From: Bacilli bacterium
GTDB taxonomy: Bacteria > Bacillota_I > Bacilli_A > RF39 > UBA660
Direction: 5' to 3'
DNA: 64,000 nucleotides
Assembly: GCA_900768345.1 (NCBI GenBank)
Contig: CAAGCO010000008.1
Coordinates: 62,001-126,000 of the forward strand
The notes under the pieces are model-generated. The model saw only the letters and a list, made by a program, of their open reading frames with translations, was not told where the DNA came from and ran no database searches. Within the stretch, counting starts at the first letter, position 1. The number at the start of each line of letters is the position of its first letter. Below, one piece after another: positions 54,841 through 63,479 of this stretch. The position numbers and the translations under genes are program-made.

Positions 54841-55587
54841 ATGATAGATTCACATGCTCATATATTGGGCGAATATTATGATGACATAGGATCATTTATA
54901 GAAAAACTTAAAGAAAAAGATATATTAAAAGTAGTAAACTGCGCAGATTCAATAGCTACATCTAAAGAAGTATTAGATTTATATAGAAAATATGATGGAT
55001 ATCTAATGCCAGCTATAGGAATACATCCGGAAAACGTAGATTTAAAAGAAAATACTATCGAATCATTAGAAGAGTTACTAAAAGAAAATAAGGTAGTAGC
55101 AATAGGTGAAATAGGACTAGACTATAACTTTAATGATGAAAATAAAGAAGAACAAAAAGAATTCTTTAATCGTCAATTAGATTTAGCAGAAAAGTATAAC
55201 TTACCAATAATAGTTCACACAAGAGACTCAATACAAGATTGCTATGATATATTAAAGAAAAGAAAACTAAAAGGTGTAATTCACTGCTATAGTGGAAGTA
55301 TTGAAATGGCAAGAGAATTTATTAAACTTGGTTATAAACTTGGAATAGGTGGAGTTTTAACATTTAAAAATGCAAAATTATATCAAGTAGTTGAACAAAT
55401 AGATATGAAATATATATTATTAGAAACAGATAGCCCATTCTTATCTCCAGAGCCATATAGAGGAAGAAAAAATGTACCATCTAATGTGTACTATGTAGCA
55501 AAAAAAATAGCTGAAATAAAAAATATTCCACTAAAAGATGTAATGAAAATTACAACTAATAATGCTAAAGAGTTTTTTGACATTTAA
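54841..55587 (+). CDS. tatD: TatD-family metal-dependent DNase
   Basis: 248 residues from MIDSHAHI; GGTGAT 5 bases upstream supports this start over one at 54802. Metal ligands DSHAH, GEIGLDY, H of VHTRD, HCYSG and ETDSPF. TIM-barrel nuclease; fills the yabD position. Confidence 0.94.
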   Translation: MIDSHAHILGEYYDDIGSFIEKLKEKDILKVVNCADSIATSKEVLDLYRKYDGYLMPAIGIHPENVDLKENTIESLEELLKENKVVAIGEIGLDYNFNDENKEEQKEFFNRQLDLAEKYNLPIIVHTRDSIQDCYDILKKRKLKGVIHCYSGSIEMAREFIKLGYKLGIGGVLTFKNAKLYQVVEQIDMKYILLETDSPFLSPEPYRGRKNVPSNVYYVAKKIAEIKNIPLKDVMKITTNNAKEFFDI

Positions 55588-55626
55588 ATATACATATTAT
55601 ATAATTTAATTACGAAGAGGTAGTTA

Positions 55627-56178
55627 ATGAAGGAGTATATTAAAAGTAGAATATTAATGACTTTTGAAGCAATAATAATATGTTCTTTAATACTATTATT
55701 AAATAAGGGCTCTTATGAAAAGAGTTCTCTTTCTATTGCTTTAAATGATACTATAGATAAATCAGTAGATAAAGATGTAATTCAAAAAACACAAAATACT
55801 CTTTATCAAGAAGGAATACAAAATCCACTTTATACATTTATAGGAGAATTAACTGGATATACTGGAGACTGTCCGCTATGTACAGGTTATTTAGCATGTC
55901 CACCAAGAACAAATGTAATAAAAAAAGGAATTTATTACAACGATAAAAAATATGGCAAAGTAAGGATCGTAGCTAGTAGTAAAAACTATCAATGTGGAAC
56001 AATATTAAAGTTCAATGTAGGAAAGTTATCAGATGAACCAATGATAGCAATAGTACTTGATAGAGGAGTAAGCGGTAACGTAATAGACTTACTTACTGAT
56101 AGCCAAGACTATGCAGTTAAAAAAGTAGGAAGAGTAAGAAACTTAAAATTCGAAGTATTAAGAGAAGGATGGAAATAA
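55627..56178 (+). CDS. Membrane-anchored 3D-domain protein (YabE/YuiC type)
   Basis: 183 residues. N-terminal helix (about 8-27), linker, and a C-terminal 3D domain (GELTGYTGDCPLCTGY to the end) with the Asp motif around AIVLDRGVSGNVIDLL. 3D domains are lytic-transglycosylase-like and act on peptidoglycan, including during spore germination. It lacks the DUF348 and G5 domains of YabE. The YabE position before rsmA is kept. Confidence 0.8.
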   Translation: MKEYIKSRILMTFEAIIICSLILLLNKGSYEKSSLSIALNDTIDKSVDKDVIQKTQNTLYQEGIQNPLYTFIGELTGYTGDCPLCTGYLACPPRTNVIKKGIYYNDKKYGKVRIVASSKNYQCGTILKFNVGKLSDEPMIAIVLDRGVSGNVIDLLTDSQDYAVKKVGRVRNLKFEVLREGWK

Positions 56179-56179
56179 T

Positions 56180-56953
56180 ATGAAATTTGATTATAAAAAA
56201 TCATTAGGGCAAAACTTCTTAAAAGATAAAAATATCATCAATAAAATAGCAAACTCTATAAATCCTACAAAAGAAGATTTAATAATAGAAATAGGTCCAG
56301 GCGCAGGAGCTCTTACTAAAGAACTAGTAAAAAAAGAATCAGATGTTATATGTTTTGAAATAGATACAAGATTAAAAGAAATACTAGAACAAATAGATAA
56401 TAATAAACTAAGAGTAGTATTTAAAGACTTCTTATCTATTAATATAAATGATTATATTGATCAAAATAAATATAAAAACCTTTACTTTGTAGGAAATTTG
56501 CCTTATTATATAACAACTGCGATTATAAATAAAATAGTAAAAGAATCAAACCCATACGAAATAACAATAATGGTTCAAAAAGAAGTAGCTGATAGATTCA
56601 GTGCTAAACCTGGAACTAAAGACTACAGTTCTATAAGTGTATTTTTACAATATAACTTTGATATAGAAAGAGTATGTAACGTAAGTAAAACATGTTTTGA
56701 ACCAGTACCCAAAGTAGATAGTTCAGTAATTAAATTCAAAAGAAATAAAAAAATAAAAGCAAACAACGAAGAAAAATTTTATAAACTAATAAAAGATTCA
56801 TTTACTCAAAAAAGAAAGAATTTAAGAAATAATCTTAAAGGATACGATCTAAATAAAATAGAAACAATATTACAAAAACACAATAAAGACCTAACTGCTA
56901 GAGCAGAACAATTATCTATAGAAGAACTTATAGATATATCAAATAACATATAA
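56180..56953 (+). CDS. rsmA: 16S rRNA adenine-1518/1519 dimethyltransferase
   Basis: 257 residues: KKSLGQNFLKDKNII, SAM motif IEIGPGAGALTKEL, and NLPYYITT. Last step of 30S maturation. Starts one base after the 3D gene. rnmV, usually next to it, is absent. Confidence 0.96.
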   Translation: MKFDYKKSLGQNFLKDKNIINKIANSINPTKEDLIIEIGPGAGALTKELVKKESDVICFEIDTRLKEILEQIDNNKLRVVFKDFLSININDYIDQNKYKNLYFVGNLPYYITTAIINKIVKESNPYEITIMVQKEVADRFSAKPGTKDYSSISVFLQYNFDIERVCNVSKTCFEPVPKVDSSVIKFKRNKKIKANNEEKFYKLIKDSFTQKRKNLRNNLKGYDLNKIETILQKHNKDLTARAEQLSIEELIDISNNI

Positions 56954-56960
56954 ATATGAA

Positions 56961-57669
56961 ATGAAATATAAAATTAAAAGAACAATAAAATATATAGGAG
57001 TAATAGCGATAATACTATTACTTTCTTTTAATATACAAAAAATTATAGAATGGAAAAAAGATAGTAAAGAAACAAAAAATATTATAGAAAAAGTAACACC
57101 AAAAATTATAAAAGAAGAACATCTAACAGAAGAAACTAAAATAATTAATAAAGACATTGTAGGATGGTTAAAGGTAAATAATACAAATATAGATTATCCC
57201 TTTGTTAAATATAAAGATAATAACTATTACTTAAATCATAATTTAAAAAAAGAAAAAAGTTCATCAGGATGGATATTTTTAGACTATAGAAATAACATAA
57301 AACTTAGAAATAAGAATAGTATTATATATGGACATGCTAGAAAAGATAAAACAATGTTTGGGACATTAAGATACGTACTAAGAAAAGAATGGTATAAAAA
57401 CAAAGAAAATCAAATTATAAATATAACAATAAATAATAAAAACTATAAATATAAAATATTTTCAATATACACAATAGCAAAAGAAAACTATTACTTACAA
57501 ACTGAATTTAATAATATAAAAGAATATAAAGAATTTATAGATATTTTAAAAAAAAGAAGTATATACGATTTTAAAATAAATACTAAAACTATTAATTATA
57601 TCCTAACAACTTAGTACATGTTATAAAGATAACAAAAGAGTTGTGGTACATGCTAAATTAATTGAATAA
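56961..57669 (+). pseudogene. Class B sortase, frameshifted before the catalytic Cys
   Basis: The first frame (56961-57614, 217 residues) has a membrane helix (about 9-28) and a sortase fold: VGWLKVNNTNIDYPFVK, NSIIYGHARK (catalytic His) and ends KTINYILTT. Leaving out one base near 57609 continues as LSTC, then YKDNKRVVVHAKLIE to a stop at 57667-57669, giving the TLSTC catalytic Cys and the essential Arg. A single-base insertion therefore removes Cys and Arg. Sortases anchor proteins to peptidoglycan. It may be a pseudogene, a sequencing error or a programmed shift. No sorting-signal substrate is seen nearby. Confidence 0.85.
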
Positions 57670-57706
57670 TTTTTATATAAAAGAATATTATTAACTGGGG
57701 GAACAT

Positions 57707-58471
57707 ATGTTTAAAATAGGTGATCTAGTTACAAGAAAAAAATATGGTAATGATATAATTTTCAAGATAGATAAAATACAAAATAATACTATTTATCTAA
57801 AAGGAATAGATGTAAGACTTTATGCTGATACAAAAGAAGATGATTTAATACTCGCAACAATTCCTAAAAAAAAAGAAATAATTAACACTATCAGGACACT
57901 AAAAACTGATGAATATTTTTATATTCCAGGTACAATTTTACATTTAGACGGCGATAATGAATATTTAGAGAAGTGTATGGACTTTTATAAAGAACAAAAA
58001 ATAAAATGTTTTGGATATATATTCAAAGAAAGCGAATTTAAAGATAATGTAAAAAAACTACTCATAAAACATAATCCTAATATTTTAGTAATAACTGGAC
58101 ACGATGCTCACTATCAAAAAAGAAAAAACAATGAATCATATAAGAATAGCAAGTATTATATAGAAACAGTATTAGAAGCAAGAAAATACAAAAATAATCA
58201 TAAAGATCTAGTAATAATCGCAGGAGCATGTCAAAGTGACTATGAAGGTTTAATAAAAGCACAAGCAACATTCGCATCAAGCCCTAAAACAATAAATATT
58301 CATGCACTAGATCCAGCAATAATCGCATCCACTATAGCATTAACGGATAAAACAGAAGTTATAGATATAGAAAAAACTTTAGCTAAAACTAAATATGGAA
58401 GTGAAGGTATGGGTGGAATTATAATTAATGGAATGATGAACACCGGATACCCAAGAAAGGATATAAATTGA
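57707..58471 (+). CDS. yabG: Sporulation-specific protease YabG
   Basis: 254 residues. N-terminal SH3-like part (MFKIGDLVTRKKYGNDIIF), then ILVITGHDAHYQKRK, IIAGACQSDYEGLIKAQ and GGIIINGMMNTGYPRKD, the YabG (U57) signature. In Bacillus it trims spore-coat proteins in the mother cell. GGGGGAACAT sits before the ATG. Complete; follows rsmA as in B. subtilis. Confidence 0.93.
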   Translation: MFKIGDLVTRKKYGNDIIFKIDKIQNNTIYLKGIDVRLYADTKEDDLILATIPKKKEIINTIRTLKTDEYFYIPGTILHLDGDNEYLEKCMDFYKEQKIKCFGYIFKESEFKDNVKKLLIKHNPNILVITGHDAHYQKRKNNESYKNSKYYIETVLEARKYKNNHKDLVIIAGACQSDYEGLIKAQATFASSPKTINIHALDPAIIASTIALTDKTEVIDIEKTLAKTKYGSEGMGGIIINGMMNTGYPRKDIN

Positions 58472-58683
58472 ATATTAAAAAGGTAAAAAATGATATATTA
58501 GAATTAAAAGATACAAAACTTAAAATTAAAGTAAACATTGGAAGAAATAAACATGAATATTATGAAGGAATAATAGAAAAACTTTATAATAATTTATTTA
58601 CAGTAAAAACTAATAAAGGACTTAAATCTTTTACTTATACAGACGTCGCAATTAAGCAGGTTGTACTAAGCAAATTTACGTAA
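58468..58683 (+). CDS. veg: Veg-family protein
   Basis: 71 residues. TTG start overlapping the yabG stop by 4 bases, with AAGG 9 bases upstream. LKIKVNIGRNKHEYYEGIIEKLY and LKSFTYTDVAIKQVV match Veg, a small beta-barrel protein linked to biofilm control and germination in Bacillus. Confidence 0.85.
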   Translation: MNIKKVKNDILELKDTKLKIKVNIGRNKHEYYEGIIEKLYNNLFTVKTNKGLKSFTYTDVAIKQVVLSKFT

Positions 58684-58689
58684 AAAAGA

Positions 58690-58718
58690 TTGATATTCAA
58701 AAATATTTGTAATATAAT
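58690..58718 (+). promoter_or_regulatory. Promoter of spoVG
   Basis: TTGATA (58690-58695), 17 bases, TATAAT (58713-58718). Confidence 0.75.
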
Positions 58719-58747
58719 TAAATTAACAAAATGTTAAGGAGGTACTT

Positions 58748-59032
58748 ATGGAAATTACATCAGTTAGAATTCGTAAGGTTGAAAGAGAAAATTCTCGTAT
58801 GAAAGGAATCGCATCAGTAGTAGTTGATAATGCTATCGCTATTCATGATATTAGAATCATCGAAGGTGATAACGGACTATTTATTGCAATGCCTAGTCGT
58901 AAGACTCCAGTTGGTGAATATAAAGATATAGCTCATCCAATCAACCAAGAAGTAAGAACAATGTTTGAAAAAGCTATCTTAGATGCATATGAAAATGCTG
59001 AAGATGAAGAACCATCAGAAGATAACGAATAA
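58748..59032 (+). CDS. spoVG: Regulatory protein SpoVG
   Basis: 94 residues: MEITSVRIRKV, GIASVVVDNAIAIHDIRIIEG, MPSRKTPVGEYKDIAHPI. Nucleic-acid-binding regulator with roles in division and sporulation. AAGGAGG site. Own promoter and terminator. Confidence 0.96.
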   Translation: MEITSVRIRKVERENSRMKGIASVVVDNAIAIHDIRIIEGDNGLFIAMPSRKTPVGEYKDIAHPINQEVRTMFEKAILDAYENAEDEEPSEDNE

Positions 59033-59042
59033 TTAGTAATTT

Positions 59043-59066
59043 AAGCTACGCAAGTAGCTTTTTTTT
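59043..59066 (+). terminator. Terminator of spoVG
   Basis: AAGCTAC-GCAA-GTAGCTT (59043-59060... arms 59043-59049 and 59054-59060) followed by T6. Confidence 0.9.
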
Positions 59067-59069
59067 CAT

Positions 59070-59100
59070 ATATTAAATCTTATCGCATAAGATTTAATAT
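59070..59100. promoter_or_regulatory. 14-bp perfect inverted repeat before yabP
   Basis: ATATTAAATCTTAT (59070-59083) and its exact complement (59087-59100) around CGC. No T run follows, so it is not a standard terminator. It ends 2 bases before the GGGGG ribosome site of yabP. Operator or leader hairpin. Confidence 0.6.
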
Positions 59101-59112
59101 CGGGGGAACAAT

Positions 59113-59400
59113 ATGGATAAAAAAGATATAAGCGAAACATTCAATCATTTAATTACAATTAATGAAAGAAAAAATATAATATTATCAGGAATAAAAAAAT
59201 TAAATAGTTTTGATGATAGTGAATTTTTTGTAGATAGTATTATGGGTTCAATACTAATAAAAGGAGATAATCTAGAATTAATAAAACTAGATACATTTCA
59301 AGGAACTTTATCTATAAAAGGAAAAATAAATTCTGTTAATTATCTAGATGATAGTAAAAAAATAAGAACAGAAAATATAATGGCAAGGTTATTTAAATAA
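59113..59400 (+). CDS. yabP: Spore protein YabP
   Basis: 95 residues: HLITINERKNIILSGIKKL, SFDDSEFFVDSIMGSILIKG and LSIKGKINSVNYLDD match YabP/YqfC. Needed for spore cortex in Bacillus. GGGGGAACA before the ATG. Overlaps yabQ (TAATG). Confidence 0.92.
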   Translation: MDKKDISETFNHLITINERKNIILSGIKKLNSFDDSEFFVDSIMGSILIKGDNLELIKLDTFQGTLSIKGKINSVNYLDDSKKIRTENIMARLFK

Positions 59401-59687
59401 TGACTCTAAATGAACAAATAGCTTCCTTTGTATTTTCTTTTTTATATGGCATCTTTAGTCAAAAACTATATAGAATATTTTATAAACAATTACACACAGC
59501 AAAAATAATCTATAAAATTTTAAATAGTTTATTATTCACTCTTAATCTTACACTAATATATTTTAAAATTTTCTATTTAATAAACGATGGAATGATTAAC
59601 TCAATCTTCATTATAATAACAATATTAACTTTTTTATACTTTAATAATAAAAATTTACAAAAAAAATGTAAAAATATAGGTAATTAA
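59400..59687 (+). CDS. yabQ: Spore cortex protein YabQ
   Basis: 95 residues with three membrane segments; MTLNEQIASFVFSFLYGIF and ILNSLLFTLNLTLIYFKIFYLINDG fit YabQ, though it is shorter than in Bacillus. Partner of YabP, directly upstream of divIC as in B. subtilis. Confidence 0.85.
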   Translation: MTLNEQIASFVFSFLYGIFSQKLYRIFYKQLHTAKIIYKILNSLLFTLNLTLIYFKIFYLINDGMINSIFIIITILTFLYFNNKNLQKKCKNIGN

Positions 59688-59716
59688 TTGTATTTACATA
59701 ATGGAAATACTATAAT
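59688..59716 (+). promoter_or_regulatory. Promoter of divIC
   Basis: TTGTAT (59688-59693), 17 bases, TATAAT (59711-59716), right after the yabQ stop. It shows that a longer divIC frame starting at 59688 is not coding there. Confidence 0.75.
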
Positions 59717-59738
59717 TATAGTAGAAAATGGGGTTAAT

Positions 59739-60029
59739 ATGAAAAAGATGAGTCAAAAAACAAAATTTAGAGTGACTTTTTACACAATAGGTCTTATAAT
59801 ATCTATTGTACTTTTTACATCTTCATGTGTTTCTTACATTTCACAAATTATAAAAAATAATAATGAAATGGATAAATTAGAAGCTACTTATAATAAAAAA
59901 TTATCAGAAGAAGAAACCCTAAAAGATGAAATAAATAAATTACAAGATCCAGAGTATATGGCAAGATATGCTAGGGAAAAGTATTTATATTCTAAAAAGA
60001 ACGAAATAATAATAAAGATAGAAGATTAA
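59739..60029 (+). CDS. divIC: Cell-division protein DivIC/FtsB
   Basis: 96 residues from MKKMSQK. One membrane helix, then a coiled coil (NNEMDKLEATYNKKLSEEE) and KLQDPEYMARYAREKYLYSKKNE, the septum-protein signature. Part of the FtsL-DivIB-DivIC complex. GGGGTT before the ATG. Confidence 0.93.
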   Translation: MKKMSQKTKFRVTFYTIGLIISIVLFTSSCVSYISQIIKNNNEMDKLEATYNKKLSEEETLKDEINKLQDPEYMARYAREKYLYSKKNEIIIKIED

Positions 60030-60042
60030 GGAAAGGCCTGAT

Positions 60043-61368
60043 ATGGAAGAAGTTTATAATTTTATAAAGAAAGATATAGAACTTAAGTCAGACGATGTAA
60101 TTGTAATTGGTGTATCTGGTGGACCTGATTCAATGGCACTATTGTACATCATGAATGAATTTAAAAATAAAATAGGATTTAAAATAGTATGTGCTCACGT
60201 AAATCATAATAAAAGAGTAGAAAGTGAGCAAGAAAAAATTGACTTAGAAAACTATTGTAAAGAAAATAATATAATATTTGAATATATTAAAATAACAAAA
60301 TGGGGAGACGATAATTTTCATAATGAAGCAAGAAGTGTTAGATATAACTTCTTTGAAGAATTAGTTGAAAATTATGGCGCAAAATATCTAATGACAGCAC
60401 ATCAAGGAGATGACTTGATGGAAACAATACTTATGCGTATTGTAAGGGGCTCAACATTAAAGGGATATAGTGGTTTTAGTAGAATTGTAGATAAAGGAAA
60501 CTACAAAATAGTAAGACCATTAATAACAGTTACTAAAGATGAAATTAATAGATTTGATGAAGAAAATGGAATTAAATATGCAATAGATGAATCTAATAAT
60601 GAAGATCATTATACAAGAAATAGATATAGACATACAGTACTACCATTCTTAAAAAATGAAGAGCCTAATGTACATAAAAAATTCTTAAAATTTAGCGAAA
60701 CACTTTTAGAAAATAGTAATTATATAGATACCGAAGCAAGAAAAGTATTTAATAAAGTATTTCAAAATGGAGCTCTAGAAGTAGATAAATTCAAACAATT
60801 AGATCATGTAATTCAAACAAAAATAATTTATAATATATTAGAAAGAATATATGGAGATGATCTTCTAATAATAGGAGATGCTCATGTAGAACTAATATTT
60901 GACTTAATTAAATCAAATAAATCAAATAGTGTAGTTCATCTACCAAACAACGTAATAGTTATAAAATCATATAACGAGTTAACATTTAGTTTTGATGAAG
61001 ATGAATATGACACTTATGAAATAGAAATTGGAAAAATAGTTAATCTACCAAATGGAAAAATAATTGAAAAAGTCGAAGATAGTAACGATACATCAAATTA
61101 TGCAATTAGACTTAATAGTAGTGAAATAAAACTTCCATTATATGTAAGAAACAGAAGAGACGGAGACAAGATGGAAGTAAAAGGAATGACAGGTAGAAAG
61201 AAAATAAGTGATATTTTCATAAATGAGAAAATAAAACCAAGTGATAGAAATATATGGCCAGTAGTACTTGATTCAGAAGACAACATAGTATGGCTACCAG
61301 GAATTAAAAAGTCAAAGTTTGACAAAAAAAATACAGAAGAGTATGATATAATACTAAGATATTATTAG
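60043..61368 (+). CDS. tilS: tRNA(Ile)-lysidine synthase
   Basis: 441 residues. ATP-pyrophosphatase loop GVSGGPDSMAL, then TilS substrate and C-terminal domains (RNRRDGDKM, KKISDIFINEKI). Modifies C34 of the AUA-reading tRNA-Ile. Follows divIC; hpt, normally between tilS and ftsH, is absent. Confidence 0.96.
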   Translation: MEEVYNFIKKDIELKSDDVIVIGVSGGPDSMALLYIMNEFKNKIGFKIVCAHVNHNKRVESEQEKIDLENYCKENNIIFEYIKITKWGDDNFHNEARSVRYNFFEELVENYGAKYLMTAHQGDDLMETILMRIVRGSTLKGYSGFSRIVDKGNYKIVRPLITVTKDEINRFDEENGIKYAIDESNNEDHYTRNRYRHTVLPFLKNEEPNVHKKFLKFSETLLENSNYIDTEARKVFNKVFQNGALEVDKFKQLDHVIQTKIIYNILERIYGDDLLIIGDAHVELIFDLIKSNKSNSVVHLPNNVIVIKSYNELTFSFDEDEYDTYEIEIGKIVNLPNGKIIEKVEDSNDTSNYAIRLNSSEIKLPLYVRNRRDGDKMEVKGMTGRKKISDIFINEKIKPSDRNIWPVVLDSEDNIVWLPGIKKSKFDKKNTEEYDIILRYY

Positions 61369-61385
61369 AAGAAAGGAACGAAGAA

Positions 61386-63365
61386 ATGAATATAAAAAAG
61401 AGTAAAAAAACTATGAATTTTATGCCATATTTACTACTAATGATTGTAGTATTTGGAACATATTTATTCATAAACACAGTAGGTTCAAAAGTAAACAAAT
61501 TAGATTACAATGAATTTACAACAGAACTAAGTAATGGAAAAGTAACAGAATTAAATGTAACTCCAAAAAGTAGTTCTGGTGTATATATCCTAACAGGAAA
61601 ATTAAATGGTTATAAAAAAGGAGAAACGTTTACAGTTCAAGTACCATATACAGATACAGTAATATCTACAATATATGAAAATGCTGAAAAATATAACTTA
61701 AAAGTTGAAACAAATACTAACCCAGAAAATAGTGTTTGGCTATCGGTATTATTTAACATCGTACCAATTATCATATTTGGAATATTCATCTATATGATGC
61801 TTATCAAAATGGGTAATAATGGTAAAGGAACATTTGATTTTTCTAAGAGTAGAGCTAAATTATCAGAAGATGGTGGAACTAAAACATTTAAAGATGTAGC
61901 TGGACTTAAAGAAGAAAAAGAAGAAGTACAAGAATTAATAGATTTCTTAAAAAATCCTAAAAAATTCACTAAAATGGGAGCTAGAATTCCAAAAGGTGTA
62001 TTATTAGTAGGTCCTCCAGGAACAGGTAAAACATTACTTGCTAAAGCAGTAGCTGGAGAGGCAAAAGTACCATTCTTTTACATAAGCGGTTCAGATTTTG
62101 TAGAATTATTCGTAGGTGTTGGAGCATCTCGTGTAAGAGATATGTTCAAACAAGCTAAACAAACAGCGCCATGTTTAATATTCATAGATGAAATAGATGC
62201 AGTAGGACGTGAAAGAGGAACTGGTTTAGGTGGAGGACATGATGAAAGAGAACAAACACTTAACCAATTACTATCAGAAATGGATGGTTTCAGTGAAAAC
62301 GAAGGAATCATAATCATAGCTGCAACAAATAGACCAGATGTATTAGACCCAGCATTACTTCGTCCAGGAAGATTCGATAGACAAGTAACAGTTGGAAGAC
62401 CAGATGTAAAAGAAAGAGAAGAAATATTAAAAGTACATGCTAAAAACAAAATACTTGCAAAAGAAGTTAAATTAAAACATATAGCTGAAAGAACTCCAGG
62501 ATACTCAGGAGCAGACTTGGAAAACTTACTAAATGAAGCAGCACTTCTAGCAGTAAGAAGAAATAAAGAAGCAATCACTATGGACGAAATAGATGAAGCT
62601 AGCGATAGAGTATTAATGGGACCAGCTAAAACAAGTAGAAAAGTAACAGACTATGAAAAGAAAATAGTTTCATATCATGAAGCTGGACATGCAGTAAGTG
62701 GTATCGTACTTCCAAATGGAGAAGAGGTACATAAAATAACAATTATACCTCGTGGTATGGCTGGTGGATATACACAAATGTTACCAAAAGAAGAAAGAAC
62801 ACTTGTATATACTAAAGATGAATTAGAAGAACAAATTATAACATTACTTTCAGGTCGTGTTAGTGAAGAAATGTATTGTCATGAACAATCAACAGGTGCA
62901 AGTGATGACTTTAAGAGAGCTACTAAAATAGCAAGAAGTATGGTAACAGAATATGGTATGTCTTCACTAGGACCAGTTCAATTAGAACATAGAAGCGAAA
63001 GCGTATTCTTAGGAAGAGATTATAATCAAACTAAAAACTTCTCAGATCAAGTAGCACACGAAATAGATCAAGAAGTTAGAAAGATTATAGATGAATGTTA
63101 TGAAAAAGCTAAAGAAATACTAAGAACTCATAAAAAACTAGTAGACGTTTTAGCAGAAACATTAATGACAAAAGAGACACTAACTAAAGAAGAAATAGAA
63201 GATATAGTAGAAGCAAATAGCGATATTAAAATTAAAAGAGAAGAGAAATTATCTGATCAAATAAAAGAAGATATCGAAGAAGAAAAACAAGAAAAGACTG
63301 AAGAAAAAGAAGAAACTAAATCTAAAAAAATTAAAACTTCTAAAAAAGAAACAGAAGAAGAGTAG
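61386..63365 (+). CDS. ftsH: Membrane AAA+ metalloprotease FtsH
   Basis: 659 residues. Two membrane helices around a periplasmic-side domain, AAA+ with GPPGTGKT and FIDEIDAVGRERG, SRH region, zinc HEAGH, and a Lys/Glu-rich tail. Degrades membrane and regulatory proteins. The stop codon lies in its terminator. Confidence 0.98.
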   Translation: MNIKKSKKTMNFMPYLLLMIVVFGTYLFINTVGSKVNKLDYNEFTTELSNGKVTELNVTPKSSSGVYILTGKLNGYKKGETFTVQVPYTDTVISTIYENAEKYNLKVETNTNPENSVWLSVLFNIVPIIIFGIFIYMMLIKMGNNGKGTFDFSKSRAKLSEDGGTKTFKDVAGLKEEKEEVQELIDFLKNPKKFTKMGARIPKGVLLVGPPGTGKTLLAKAVAGEAKVPFFYISGSDFVELFVGVGASRVRDMFKQAKQTAPCLIFIDEIDAVGRERGTGLGGGHDEREQTLNQLLSEMDGFSENEGIIIIAATNRPDVLDPALLRPGRFDRQVTVGRPDVKEREEILKVHAKNKILAKEVKLKHIAERTPGYSGADLENLLNEAALLAVRRNKEAITMDEIDEASDRVLMGPAKTSRKVTDYEKKIVSYHEAGHAVSGIVLPNGEEVHKITIIPRGMAGGYTQMLPKEERTLVYTKDELEEQIITLLSGRVSEEMYCHEQSTGASDDFKRATKIARSMVTEYGMSSLGPVQLEHRSESVFLGRDYNQTKNFSDQVAHEIDQEVRKIIDECYEKAKEILRTHKKLVDVLAETLMTKETLTKEEIEDIVEANSDIKIKREEKLSDQIKEDIEEEKQEKTEEKEETKSKKIKTSKKETEEE

Positions 63366-63379
63366 AAATACTCTTTTTA
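63358..63379 (+). terminator. Terminator of tilS-ftsH
   Basis: AAGAGTA-GAAA-TACTCTT (63358-63375) with a T run; overlaps the ftsH stop. Confidence 0.8.
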
Positions 63380-63479
63380 TTTTGATATAATACCAAATCA
63401 AGTAAGAAGTCAAATACTTTAAAAAGACTAAAAATAATATATTGAAAGTGTTATAATATAACAAGAAAAGAGGAGTATT

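Noticed and set aside
59688..59738. N-terminal extension of divIC from a TTG
   Set aside because: These bases hold a TTGTAT-17-TATAAT promoter, and the DivIC family starts at the later Met.
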